Positions 9,009 to 17,109 of a stretch of 36,879 nt of DNA are shown in pieces. Position 1 is the first letter of the stretch. Every line of letters begins with the position of its first letter. A program made the translations under genes and the position numbers. The notes under the pieces were generated by a model that was not told the DNA's origin, ran no database searches, and was given only the letters and a program-made list of their open reading frames with translations. This DNA comes from VMCP01 sp964492925. Its GTDB lineage: Bacteria > Bacteroidota > Bacteroidia > NS11-12g > UBA955. The stretch is taken from NCBI GenBank assembly GCA_964492925.1, contig CAZBMF010000009.1, positions 1 to 36,879 of the forward strand, in the 5' to 3' direction.

Positions 9009-9686
9009 TTAATTTTGAACCACAATTCTTGAGGTTGTAACGCCTTGAACAGTGGCAACTTTTACTATGTAACCACCATCACACAAATTGTTTGCATGTA
9101 TGGTTGCTTGATTGCTTTGGATAGCAATATTTGAGGCTACTTTTTTACCCATCAAATCAAAAATTTGAATTTCAGTAATTTCAGCTTTAGCGGCAACTTG
9201 AAAGGTACCTTTTGACGGATTTGGAAATACATTCGCAACCTGATTGATTCTCTCTACAGAAACACCCCAACGTACATTGATATTAAAAACCAAAGTATCA
9301 ATTTTGTTTGGATCGTTTACATTCCAAATGGCATATTTCACAACGGCTGTATCTGCAAAACCATTGGGATAAACAGTAATTTTCATAGAAGACTCATTAT
9401 TACCTGCCGCAATAGGGGCCATAGTTCCTGAATCAGCAAAAAAAGTTATACAATTCACATTATCACAGAAAGAAAAATCCCAGGTAGTTGGAAAATCCAC
9501 AGATACTTTTTTGTACTTCAAATTAAGATTTTCCATTCCATCATTTTTTATGTGAATTGCACAATCCATATAACCAGATGCTTTAGGGTAAAAAGACTGG
9601 TTGTTACCACCTTCGAATGAATAAGCTTGTGCACTTAGTAATGAGGCTGAACCCAATACAAAAACACTTAAAATAATTTTTTTCAT
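9009..9686 (-). CDS. Small secreted protein with a T9SS type A sorting domain
   Basis: The ATG at 9686 is preferred over an upstream in-frame start at 9755. The upstream start would overlap the preceding gene and push the signal peptide (MKKIILSVFVLGSASLLSAQ) 23 residues inward. The mature part of this 225-residue protein has a beta-rich middle with a likely disulfide loop (FCDNVNC). It ends with a T9SS C-terminal domain (VFPNPSKGTFQVAAKAEITEIQIFDLMGKKV..., IVKV, TSRIVVQN). It is therefore a T9SS substrate, secreted or cell-surface attached. The middle domain matches nothing I recognise. A good -7 box lies 17 bases upstream of the start, inside the end of yjjG. Confidence 0.75.
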   Translation of the reverse strand: MKKIILSVFVLGSASLLSAQAYSFEGGNNQSFYPKASGYMDCAIHIKNDGMENLNLKYKKVSVDFPTTWDFSFCDNVNCITFFADSGTMAPIAAGNNESSMKITVYPNGFADTAVVKYAIWNVNDPNKIDTLVFNINVRWGVSVERINQVANVFPNPSKGTFQVAAKAEITEIQIFDLMGKKVASNIAIQSNQATIHANNLCDGGYIVKVATVQGVTTSRIVVQN

Positions 9687-9703
9687 TGTACGTATCATTA
9701 TTA

Positions 9704-9711
9704 CAAAATTA
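9704..9711 (-). promoter_or_regulatory. Candidate -7 box for the small T9SS protein
   Basis: On the minus strand the octamer is TAATTTTG, an exact match to the Bacteroidota TAnnTTTG consensus, 17 bases before the ATG at 9686. It overlaps the yjjG terminal region. I did not find a clear -33 element. Confidence 0.45.
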
Positions 9712-9712
9712 A

Positions 9713-10450
9713 TCAATTGTCTTGATATTCTTGTAAGGATACTGCCCAATGACACAAATCTGATATTTCTCCGCCATAAAACTGAATTAAATCGTCTGGA
9801 ATGGGTGTTTGATTTTGCAAGTTTTGATCATAACGATACCAATATGTTTTGATACCGGCCGATAATCCCCCAATAACATCTGTTTTAAAATTATCTCCAA
9901 TATAAATTGCGTTTTCGGCTGTACAATTAACAGAATTCAGGGCAAGTTTAAAAAATTCAACATCTGGTTTTGCCAATCCTACCCTTTCGCTACTTTGTAC
10001 AAAATCTACAAATTTTCCAATTCCAGATTCTTTTAATTTAATGGCTTGTGTTTCTTCAAAACCATTGGTTAAAATACCAATTTTATAATTTTTCGAGAGG
10101 AGTTCCAAACATTCCAAAGCTCCTGTCATCATTCTGGTCATCAACGGACAAATATCCAAATACTCCTGCCACACATTGTTAGGATGTAATGCATGTGGTA
10201 GTCCCATCAACTCGAAAGTATCAGTAAATCGTCTAGTTCTAAGGGTTTCTTTATCTACTTCACCATTTTCATATCTGGCCCAATAGGCGTGATTGACATC
10301 TTTATAAAGTGAAATAAATTGATCAACTTGATAATTTGTATGGAATTCTAGTTGATGACGCTCAAACAAGACTTTTAAGGCTTCTTCGGCATTGCCATCA
10401 AAATCCCATAGGGTGTTATCTAAATCTAAAAATACCCAATTGATTGGCAC
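9713..10450 (-). CDS. yjjG: YjjG-family HAD nucleotidase (noncanonical pyrimidine nucleotidase)
   Basis: YjjG-type HAD phosphatases dephosphorylate pyrimidine nucleoside monophosphates, including damaged ones, as a house-cleaning step. The HAD motifs are all present: FLDLDNTLWDF with Asp9 and Asp11, ILTNGFEE, LAKPDVEFF with the Lys, and IYIGDNFKTDV. LWDFDGNAEEAL just after motif I is characteristic of this subfamily. The protein has 245 residues, a normal length. The start is GTG at 10450: a stop codon lies directly upstream in frame and no ATG precedes motif I. It lies 11 bases downstream of adk, probably in the same transcript. Confidence 0.87.
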   Translation of the reverse strand: MPINWVFLDLDNTLWDFDGNAEEALKVLFERHQLEFHTNYQVDQFISLYKDVNHAYWARYENGEVDKETLRTRRFTDTFELMGLPHALHPNNVWQEYLDICPLMTRMMTGALECLELLSKNYKIGILTNGFEETQAIKLKESGIGKFVDFVQSSERVGLAKPDVEFFKLALNSVNCTAENAIYIGDNFKTDVIGGLSAGIKTYWYRYDQNLQNQTPIPDDLIQFYGGEISDLCHWAVSLQEYQDN

Positions 10451-10461
10451 ACTTTAATCAA

Positions 10462-11034
10462 TTAAAACTTGTCTAAATGCATGCACAATTGTCCAAAAAT
10501 TTCATCAATTTCACCAATTCCCATTACGCCTTCATACTTATTTTTTTCAGCGTAATAATTTTGAATTGGTAAAGTTTTGTTTAAGTATTCTTGAAATCTA
10601 TTGCGTATGGTTTCTTCACTTTGGTCATCGGCTCTGCCGCTTGTTTGTCCTCTCAATAACAAACGCTTAACCAATTCATCTTCTTCAACTTCTAATCCTA
10701 AAACTATAGAAATTTCAGTATTGAAATCTATCAACATGGCATCCAAAGCCTGTGCTTGAGCAATTGTTCTTGGGAAACCATCAAAAATAAATCCATTAGC
10801 CGCAGTATTTTCTGTCATGTAGTTTTTCACCATACCAATAACAACTGCATCTGGCACCAACTCGCCTTTTGCAATAAATTCATTGGCTTGATTTCCAAGT
10901 TCTGTTCCAGCAGCTCTTTCTGCTCTCAACAAATCACCTGTTGAAATATGTTTCAAACCGTATTTTGCGAGAATCTTCTCACTTTGAGTGCCTTTTCCCG
11001 CACCTGGAGGGCCAAATAAGATTAAATTTAACAT
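10462..11034 (-). CDS. adk: Adenylate kinase
   Basis: Adenylate kinase interconverts ATP + AMP and 2 ADP in the cytoplasm. The P-loop GPPGAGKGTQ is at residues 8-17, the AMP-binding region follows (STGDLLRAE), and DGFPRTIAQAQAL is the classic signature. At 190 residues it is the short-lid form: the segment RGQTSGRADDQSEETIRNRF lacks the ~27-residue LID insertion and zinc Cys residues. The gene heads a minus-strand run (adk, yjjG, T9SS protein, VWA protein, mnmA) with gaps of 26 bases or less. The 112-base gap upstream is shared with the divergent nonulosonate operon. Confidence 0.97.
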   Translation of the reverse strand: MLNLILFGPPGAGKGTQSEKILAKYGLKHISTGDLLRAERAAGTELGNQANEFIAKGELVPDAVVIGMVKNYMTENTAANGFIFDGFPRTIAQAQALDAMLIDFNTEISIVLGLEVEEDELVKRLLLRGQTSGRADDQSEETIRNRFQEYLNKTLPIQNYYAEKNKYEGVMGIGEIDEIFGQLCMHLDKF

Positions 11035-11086
11035 AAAATAATTGGTACAAAGTAAAGGAGTGTTTATGTAAATGACAATATTCTCC

Positions 11087-11094
11087 TAATTTTG
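11087..11094 (+). promoter_or_regulatory. Candidate promoter of the nonulosonic-acid operon
   Basis: TAATTTTG matches the TAnnTTTG -7 consensus exactly. A weak TTTA-type -33 element lies about 20 bases upstream (around 11063). This predicts a transcript start near 11100 and a 5' leader of about 45 bases holding two inverted repeats. Confidence 0.45.
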
Positions 11095-11103
11095 TAACAC
11101 ATA

Positions 11104-11124
11104 GTTTTCAAAATTTCTGAAAAC
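11104..11124. promoter_or_regulatory. Inverted repeat in the leader of the nonulosonate operon
   Basis: GTTTTCA (11104-11110) and TGAAAAC (11118-11124) are perfect 7-base arms with a 7-base spacer, just downstream of the candidate -7 box. The position suits a repressor site over the start of transcription. Confidence 0.4.
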
Positions 11125-11125
11125 A

Positions 11126-11135
11126 ATTGATCAAT
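11126..11135. promoter_or_regulatory. 10-bp perfect palindrome ATTGATCAAT
   Basis: This self-complementary decamer lies 2 bases after the 7-base-arm inverted repeat and 11 bases before the first ATG of the operon. It may be part of the same operator. Alone it is short enough to arise by chance. Confidence 0.3.
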
Positions 11136-11146
11136 CAATACCGAAA

Positions 11147-12325
11147 ATGACGCAACAAAGCACTCAATATCAAATAATTATAGATTCTATTCGCAATTTG
11201 TTTAATGCGAAAGAAAATGATTTCATTCCGCTTCATGCTCCTAATTTCCAAGGAAATGAAAAGAAATATTTGAATGAATGCATCGATTCTACCTTTGTTT
11301 CAAGTGTTGGACCGTTTGTTGACAGAGCCGAAAAAGACATTTGTACATATACAGGATCAAAATTTGCCATTGCATGTTCAAATGGAACTTCTGCCTTGCA
11401 CATTGCTTTAAAATTGTGCGATGTGCAACCTGGCGATCTTGTAATTACCCAACCATTCTCATTTATTGCAACAGTAAACGCCATTTCATATTGTGGCGCT
11501 ATTCCTGTTTTTGTAGACATCGATCAAAGCACTTTGTCATTGTCCCCCATAAAATTAAGAACTTTTTTAGAAAACGATTGCTCCATAATTGAGGGCCACT
11601 GCATTCACAAAGCAACAGGGAAAACCATCAAAGCTTGTGTTCCTATGCATACATTCGGATTTTGTGCTGAGATTGACCTAATCAAAGACATTTGCAACGA
11701 GTATTGCATTGACCTAGTAGAAGATGCGGCGGAAAGCTTGGGTTCTTTTTACAAAGGAAGTCACAGCGGAAATTTCGGCAAATTTGGAACAATTAGTTTC
11801 AATGGAAACAAAACCATTACTTCTGGTGGCGGTGGTGTAATTCTTTGTCAGGATGAGTCATTGGCTAAACAAGCCAAGCATTTAACTACTCAGGCCAAAG
11901 TTCCACACGCTTGGGAATTTTTCCACGACCAAATTGGATACAACTACAGAATGCCAAACATCAATGCGGCATTGCTTTGCGCTCAACTTGAACAAATTGA
12001 AACATTTATTGAGCAAAAGCGAAATTTGGCCTCAAAATACGCTGAATTATTTGCGCAGTTCCAAGATATCAAATTTTTGGTTGAACCGAACGATCAAAAG
12101 AGCAATTATTGGCTGTGTTCTGTTTTATTTCCCAATAAAGAAGATAGAGATACATTTTTAAAAATGGCCAACGATCAAAAAACAATGTGTCGTCCAGGGT
12201 GGGAATTATTGTTCACTTTACCTATGTTTGAGAACAATTGTGTGATGACAGATTGTGAAGTTTCAATTGATATTCAATCTCGTTTGGTAAATATTCCTAG
12301 CAGTCCTTACTTTGCCAGAATATGA
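11147..12325 (+). CDS. legC: LegC-type PLP aminotransferase (DegT/DnrJ/EryC1 family)
   Basis: It should transfer an amino group from glutamate to the 4-keto group of a nucleotide-linked 4,6-dideoxy-hexose, the second step to legionaminic-acid-type nonulosonates. The fold-type I features are there: CSNGTSALHIAL (phosphate binding, residues 78-89), VEDAAESLGS with Asp193 against the PLP ring nitrogen, and ISFNGNKTITSGGGG with the PLP lysine at Lys222. The FNGNK(T/I)ITSGGGG wording is typical of the LegC subgroup rather than of PseC. At 392 residues the length is normal. It is the first gene of the operon, and its stop overlaps the next start by 4 bases (ATGA). LegB lies at the far end. Confidence 0.88.
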   Translation: MTQQSTQYQIIIDSIRNLFNAKENDFIPLHAPNFQGNEKKYLNECIDSTFVSSVGPFVDRAEKDICTYTGSKFAIACSNGTSALHIALKLCDVQPGDLVITQPFSFIATVNAISYCGAIPVFVDIDQSTLSLSPIKLRTFLENDCSIIEGHCIHKATGKTIKACVPMHTFGFCAEIDLIKDICNEYCIDLVEDAAESLGSFYKGSHSGNFGKFGTISFNGNKTITSGGGGVILCQDESLAKQAKHLTTQAKVPHAWEFFHDQIGYNYRMPNINAALLCAQLEQIETFIEQKRNLASKYAELFAQFQDIKFLVEPNDQKSNYWLCSVLFPNKEDRDTFLKMANDQKTMCRPGWELLFTLPMFENNCVMTDCEVSIDIQSRLVNIPSSPYFARI

Positions 12326-13257
12326 GAACATTAAATATTCTCTTTATTGGTGGGGGAAAAAGATTTTCTGCCGCAGAGCAATTTATTGAAGCTGGCAAAA
12401 AACATAATTTATCGATCCATATTTTTGCTTATGAAATGGGATATGGATTGCCTATTGAAAAGATTGCAACGGTTATTCAAGGACTCAAATTTTCGGATCC
12501 GAATATCCTGGAGGACCTTAAAAATGTTATTTCAAGCAACCAAATTGAAATTGCCATTCCATACCATGATCATGCGGTAGATTTATTGGCAAAGATTAAC
12601 GATAGTGTTTTTGTTCCCGCGTGTGATGCAAATAATTGTCAGACTTTTTTTAGCAAAATTGCGTCAAATCAATATTTCAATGAATGTGGCCTACCCGTTG
12701 CAGGTTTTGACGGAAAAATACCGGCCATTGCAAAGCCAGATCGAGGTTCTGCAAGCAAAGGGTTATTGTTTTTCAAAGAGAACCAAGCTGAATTGGATGC
12801 GTTTTTAAGATCGGATAAAGTTCAGGAGTATGAAATTCAGAAGTTTATTGAGGGACAAGAATACTCGGTAGATGGGTATATTGCCTTGAATTCGGATTTT
12901 TCGTTTTTTGCTCCAAGAAAACGACTAGAAACTTTGGGCGGAGAAGCCGTTAGAAGCCTGTCTGTTAGCCATGAAAAAATTATGGAGGCTTGCCAATTAT
13001 TGGCCAAACAAACAGGAATAAAAGGGGCAATTACCATTCAGTTTATCGAGGATCAAAAGAGCAAAAACATTTACACCATGGAAGTAAATCCAAGATTTGG
13101 GGGAGCCATGCTCACCACTTGGGGTGCTGGGGTACCTTGGTTTGAAATTGTTTTATGTGACTATTTAAAATTGCCCGTTCCAAACTTTAACTACTCTCCC
13201 AATGTGTTGATGGTAAGAAGTTTCAGAGAACATTTTTTCGAAAATTATACAAAATGA
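12322..13257 (+). CDS. ATP-grasp ligase of the nonulosonate cluster
   Basis: ATP-grasp enzymes activate a carboxylate as an acyl phosphate and join it to an amine or other nucleophile. This 311-residue protein has a Rossmann-like N-terminus (ILFIGGGKRFSAAEQF), the glycine-rich ATP loop KPDRGSASKG (138-147), EYSVDGYI (180-187), and the metal-binding strand MEVNPRFGG (253-261) with the Glu/Asn pair. It resembles stand-alone carbamoyl-phosphate-synthase-like ATP-grasp proteins. It overlaps both neighbours by 4 bases, so it belongs to the operon. The substrate is unknown. Because no LegH-type acetyltransferase gene is present, I infer that it may acylate the amine placed by LegC; that is hypothesis, not annotation. 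Confidence 0.82.
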   Translation: MRTLNILFIGGGKRFSAAEQFIEAGKKHNLSIHIFAYEMGYGLPIEKIATVIQGLKFSDPNILEDLKNVISSNQIEIAIPYHDHAVDLLAKINDSVFVPACDANNCQTFFSKIASNQYFNECGLPVAGFDGKIPAIAKPDRGSASKGLLFFKENQAELDAFLRSDKVQEYEIQKFIEGQEYSVDGYIALNSDFSFFAPRKRLETLGGEAVRSLSVSHEKIMEACQLLAKQTGIKGAITIQFIEDQKSKNIYTMEVNPRFGGAMLTTWGAGVPWFEIVLCDYLKLPVPNFNYSPNVLMVRSFREHFFENYTK

Positions 13258-14273
13258 GTAAAACATTTATTATTGCCGAAATAGGTGTAAACCACAATGC
13301 CGACTTTGATTTAGCTGTACAGATGATTGAAGCCGCAGCCAATTGTGGCGTTGATGCCATTAAGTTTCAAACCGCCATTCCTGAATTGGTTCAAACTTCA
13401 ACTGCCCCAAAGGCTGATTATCAAAAAGTAACCACTGGAAATGCCGATGAAAGCCAGTTGGAAATGTCAAGAAAATTCCATTTCACACACGATATTTTCC
13501 CACTGTTGAAGGCGGAAGTTGAAAAACACGGCAAAATGTTCCTTTCTACAGCTTTCGACTTAAAAAGTTTGGATTATTTAACCAGTATGGGCGAAACCAT
13601 TTATAAAATACCATCTGGAGAAATTACAAATTTGCCGTATTTAAGAGCCATCGCAAAAAGAGCGAGTGAAGTGTATATTAGCACAGGTATGGCCAACATG
13701 GAAGAGGTAGAAGCAGCTGTAAATGCTCTTTTGGAAGCAGGCCAAACCAAAGAAACAATTACGGTGCTTCAATGTAATACCGAATATCCATCCCCGTATT
13801 CCGATGTCAACTTATTGGCAATGGTTGAAATGGGAAAAAAATTGGGCTTAAAATATGGATATTCAGACCACACACCGGGAATTGAAATCTCTGTTGCCGC
13901 GGTTGCAATGGGAGCTACCTTGATTGAAAAGCATTTTACCACCGATAAATCTTTACCAGGTCCAGACCAACAAGCCTCTTTAGATCCAATTGAATTCAAA
14001 GCACTCGTAAACGCAATTAGAAATGTAGAATTGGCTTTGGGATCTGCAGTAAAGTCACCCACAGCCAGTGAAAGCAAAAATAAATTCATTGCAAGAAGAA
14101 GTATTTTTTCTTCGAGGGACATAAAAGCTGGAGAGCTATTGAGCATGGACAATCTGGTGATTTTGCGCCCGGAATCGGGTATATCTCCAATGTTGATTGA
14201 TGAATTTTTAGGGAAACCTGCTGCGACAGACATTCCCAAGCAAACTCAAATTGATTGGGCCCATATCCAATGA
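13254..14273 (+). CDS. neuB: NeuB-type nonulosonic acid synthase (probably legionaminate synthase)
   Basis: NeuB/LegI enzymes condense phosphoenolpyruvate with a six-carbon N-acyl sugar (ManNAc or its 2,4-diamido-6-deoxy analogue) to make a nine-carbon acid. The N-terminal TIM-barrel carries IAEIGVNHN (7-15), DAIKFQTA, IYKIPSGEITN, YISTGMA and YSDHTPG. The last ~65 residues are the SAF domain (RRSIFSSRDIKAGELLSMDNLVILRP), which caps the partner active site in the dimer. With LegB and LegC in the cluster the product is more likely legionaminic-acid-like than Neu5Ac. At 339 residues it is full length. It overlaps both neighbours by 4 bases. Confidence 0.93.
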   Translation: MSKTFIIAEIGVNHNADFDLAVQMIEAAANCGVDAIKFQTAIPELVQTSTAPKADYQKVTTGNADESQLEMSRKFHFTHDIFPLLKAEVEKHGKMFLSTAFDLKSLDYLTSMGETIYKIPSGEITNLPYLRAIAKRASEVYISTGMANMEEVEAAVNALLEAGQTKETITVLQCNTEYPSPYSDVNLLAMVEMGKKLGLKYGYSDHTPGIEISVAAVAMGATLIEKHFTTDKSLPGPDQQASLDPIEFKALVNAIRNVELALGSAVKSPTASESKNKFIARRSIFSSRDIKAGELLSMDNLVILRPESGISPMLIDEFLGKPAATDIPKQTQIDWAHIQ

Positions 14274-14914
14274 AAATCGAATCTATAATTTTTGATTTAG
14301 ACAATACAATATATCCTGAATCGGAATATTTCAAAGCCATCATTGAACACTTTTGTGAAGAAAAAAAAATAGACCGAAAATTATTTGATTTTTTGTTCGA
14401 AAATTTCGATGAAATCAGGTTCACAAAGAGCAACATATTCAAATATGTGCTTGAAAAAACCGGCCAGTATTCGAATGAAAATCAAGAATATTTATTTCAA
14501 CTCTATATTTCCATTAAAACAAAGTTATTACCTTATGATGGAATTGAAGATTGGTTCTTAAAGTGTGCGTCTGAGGGCCTAAAAATTGGGGTACTCACAA
14601 ACGGTATTATTGAAGCCCAACAAAACAAATGGGAATCTCTTCATTTGAATAAAAACGGCGTTGTTTTTGTACCTGCACGAATCATTGGAAAAGACAAACC
14701 TAACATAGAAACATTTGATAAGTTTTTTGAAAAGACTGGTTTTAACATTCAAAAGACAATTTTCGTTGGCGACAGATTTGAGAACGACCTAGAATATGGA
14801 TTTACGCATGGAGCTAACTGCATTTTAATAGGTGAAGGACATAGAGAAATTCCAAATTTTGAAAATGCACAAGAAGCATTTTTATATTTTAAAACGGAAT
14901 TTATCGATAAATAA
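14270..14914 (+). CDS. HAD-superfamily phosphatase in the nonulosonate operon
   Basis: The ATG at 14270 overlaps the neuB stop (ATGA); an earlier in-frame ATG at 14255 would add only five residues and is less likely. Class I HAD motifs are complete: FDLDNTIYPES (Asp9, Asp11), VLTNGII, KDKPN with the catalytic Lys, and IFVGDRFENDL. The helical cap between motifs I and II puts it with the YjjG/NANP-like phosphatases. A 9-phosphate phosphatase is needed when a synthase starts from ManNAc-6-phosphate. The LegG/LegI route uses a free sugar and should not need one, so the substrate is unclear. It may act on a phosphorylated intermediate or serve the ATP-grasp protein. Confidence 0.82.
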   Translation: MKIESIIFDLDNTIYPESEYFKAIIEHFCEEKKIDRKLFDFLFENFDEIRFTKSNIFKYVLEKTGQYSNENQEYLFQLYISIKTKLLPYDGIEDWFLKCASEGLKIGVLTNGIIEAQQNKWESLHLNKNGVVFVPARIIGKDKPNIETFDKFFEKTGFNIQKTIFVGDRFENDLEYGFTHGANCILIGEGHREIPNFENAQEAFLYFKTEFIDK

Positions 14915-14915
14915 A

Positions 14916-14923
14916 TAGATTTG
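14916..14923 (+). promoter_or_regulatory. Candidate internal promoter before neuC
   Basis: TAGATTTG, followed by C, is an exact TAnnTTTG box in the 16-base gap before neuC. The ATG is only 7 bases after the box, so a transcript from here would be almost leaderless. Confidence 0.4.
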
Positions 14924-14930
14924 CAGTTAT

Positions 14931-16067
14931 ATGGGAGTGAAAATTGGCATATTAACAAGTTCAAGGGCAGATTACAGCATCTACTATCCTTTGATTTTGG
15001 CCATCCAAGAACTCCCCAATACAGAGGTTGAGATTATTGCTTTTGGTACACATTTATCTCAAGAACATGGTTTCACTTTGAACAACATTCTAGCCGATGG
15101 CTTTATTGTAAAACATCAAATTGAAAATTGCTATGCGAAGAATGATTCTGCCTATGATATTTCAATGGCCATGGGTCAAACGAATATTGCATTTGCCAAA
15201 TTTTGGTCTGAAAATACGTTTGATTTAATCTTTTGCTTGGGGGATCGATATGAAATGTTTGCGGCGGTTTCAGCATCTGTTCCATTTCAACTCAATATCG
15301 CTCATTTGTATGGTGGCGAAAAAACGGAAGGTGCTATTGATGACTGTCTTCGACATGGCATTACTTTGATGTCAAAATGGCATTTTACTGCTTGCGAACA
15401 ATATAAAACAAGGGTTGAAAATTTAGTCGAGTCTAAATCCAACGTATTCAATCATGGGCATTTGAGTATTGATAATTTATCAAGGTTACCCTTGCTCAAC
15501 TTTGAGGAATTGCAGAAAAAAACGGGTGTAAATTTTAAGAAACCAACCATTTTATGTACGTTTCATCCCGAAACAGTTCAATTTCAAAGAAATGGATATT
15601 TTGCAAAGGAGATTGCCAATGCATTCGCTGAGTTAACAGATATTCAAATACTGATTACCATGCCCAACAGCGATACTGGAAGTTTGGCAATTAGAGAAGA
15701 ATTTACGAGGTTAGAATCTTCACACGAACATATTTTCACCACTGAAAATTTGGGAACAATTGGCTATTTATCTGCCATGAAACATTGCACAATGATGGTT
15801 GGTAATACTTCTAGTGGATTTGTGGAAGCCTCCTATTTTCCCAAAATTGTAATTAATCTAGGAGAAAGACAAACCGGAAGAATTGTAACAGAAAACATCA
15901 TCAACACTCCTATAGAAAAACAAAAAATTATTGGGGCCATACTTGAAAATTTGAAACCAAATTTGAACTTAGAAAAGATTCAAATATACGGCAATGGCAA
16001 TGCTGCCGATAAAATTTGCAAAACCATACAACACACAATTCTGAAAAATTTATATACCCATGAATGA
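14931..16067 (+). CDS. neuC: NeuC/LegG-type hydrolysing UDP-sugar 2-epimerase
   Basis: The enzyme inverts C2 of a UDP- or GDP-linked HexNAc derivative and releases the nucleotide, giving the free manno-configured sugar used by the NeuB-type synthase. The 378-residue sequence starts MGVKIGILTSSRADYSIYYPL. It carries ICLGDRYEMFAAV, HLYGGEKTEGAIDDCLRHGIT (the active-site stretch of the hydrolysing type) and HPETVQF, with SSGFVEA and NLGERQTGR near the C-terminus. The neighbouring synthase and CMP-sugar synthetase fix its pathway. Whether the natural donor is UDP- or GDP-linked cannot be read from sequence. It overlaps the next gene by 8 bases. Confidence 0.9.
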   Translation: MGVKIGILTSSRADYSIYYPLILAIQELPNTEVEIIAFGTHLSQEHGFTLNNILADGFIVKHQIENCYAKNDSAYDISMAMGQTNIAFAKFWSENTFDLIFCLGDRYEMFAAVSASVPFQLNIAHLYGGEKTEGAIDDCLRHGITLMSKWHFTACEQYKTRVENLVESKSNVFNHGHLSIDNLSRLPLLNFEELQKKTGVNFKKPTILCTFHPETVQFQRNGYFAKEIANAFAELTDIQILITMPNSDTGSLAIREEFTRLESSHEHIFTTENLGTIGYLSAMKHCTMMVGNTSSGFVEASYFPKIVINLGERQTGRIVTENIINTPIEKQKIIGAILENLKPNLNLEKIQIYGNGNAADKICKTIQHTILKNLYTHE

Positions 16068-17109
16068 TTTGAAAAATCATACCATCAACTTGAATGAACC
16101 AATCTCCAAAGCCTTGGAAAAGCTTAATTTACCGTTTCATTTGAAAACCGTTTTTGTTATCAATGAAGCAAATCAAGTTTTGGGCACAATTACCGATGGG
16201 GATATAAGAAGAGGATTGTTAAATGGCATTGATTTTAGCGAAAAATGCGAAAAATTTGCTTTTAAAGATTTTAAATTTTTGCAAAAAGACAATGTATCCA
16301 TTGAGAAGCTCATTCATTGGAGAGATAAACAAATCAACATCTTACCGTTATTGAACGATAACAATGAGTTGTTAGAAATTCTAAATTTCAATGAACTAAA
16401 AAGTTTCTTACCGCTTACGGCTGTTATCATGGCCGGTGGGTTTGGTAACAGGCTAAGACCATTAACTCAAAACACACCAAAACCAATGTTAAAGATTGGT
16501 GATTTCCCAATTTTAGAAATTAACATTAAACGTTTGGTTCAATATGGTATAAGGGATATTTTTATATGTGTGAATTACCTCAAAGAACAAATCATGGATT
16601 ATTTCCAGGATGGTTCAAAATGGGGCTGCCATATTCATTACATAGAAGAAAATCAACCTTTAGGAACAATTGGGGCTCTTTCGTTAATTCAGAAGATCCA
16701 ACATCAACATATTTTACTTTTCAATGCAGATCTTTTAAGCAATATTGATTTTGAAGATATGTTTTGCAAGCACTTAGAGTTGAAATCAAATTTGAGCATT
16801 GCATCTATCCCTCATAAAATCACATTACCTTATGCGGTTTTAGAAGGACAAAATCACAAGATTACATCCATTTCTGAAAAACCTACTTACACTTATTTCG
16901 CCAATGCCGGATTTTATTTGTTTGATGCAACGCTTATTCATAGAATTCCAACCAATGAATTTTACAATGCAACAGACTTCATAGATGATCTAATCAAAAG
17001 TGAATTTAATATTTCTAGTTTCCCAATTCATGGATATTGGAGTGACATTGGATCACTAGATGATTTCAAAAAATCAAACGAAGACTTTCCTAACTTGAAT
17101 TTTTTCTAA
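16060..17109 (+). CDS. ptmE: CBS-domain sugar-1-phosphate nucleotidyltransferase (PtmE-like)
   Basis: Residues 1-115 are a CBS pair (LKTVFVINEANQVLGTITDGDIRRGLL). Residues about 118-349 are a nucleotidyltransferase domain (AVIMAGGFGNRLRPLTQNTPKPML, IHYIEENQPLGTIGAL, LLFNADLL). This two-part architecture is that of Campylobacter PtmE, the GlcN-1-phosphate guanylyltransferase that feeds GDP-sugars into the legionaminic acid pathway. By analogy it should make the activated hexosamine for LegB. Nucleotide specificity is inferred from architecture and context only. The CBS pair suggests control by a nucleotide ligand. The stop and the next start share one base (TAATG). Confidence 0.82.
   Translation: MNDLKNHTINLNEPISKALEKLNLPFHLKTVFVINEANQVLGTITDGDIRRGLLNGIDFSEKCEKFAFKDFKFLQKDNVSIEKLIHWRDKQINILPLLNDNNELLEILNFNELKSFLPLTAVIMAGGFGNRLRPLTQNTPKPMLKIGDFPILEINIKRLVQYGIRDIFICVNYLKEQIMDYFQDGSKWGCHIHYIEENQPLGTIGALSLIQKIQHQHILLFNADLLSNIDFEDMFCKHLELKSNLSIASIPHKITLPYAVLEGQNHKITSISEKPTYTYFANAGFYLFDATLIHRIPTNEFYNATDFIDDLIKSEFNISSFPIHGYWSDIGSLDDFKKSNEDFPNLNFF

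Noticed and set aside
9009..9755. Longer start for the small T9SS protein at 9755
   Set aside because: It would bury the signal peptide behind 23 residues and overlap the end of yjjG; the ATG at 9686 fits the signal peptide.
13769..14239. 156-codon open frame on the minus strand inside neuB
   Set aside because: It is fully antisense to a well-conserved enzyme gene, has no recognisable protein features and no promoter; a shadow of the neuB codons.
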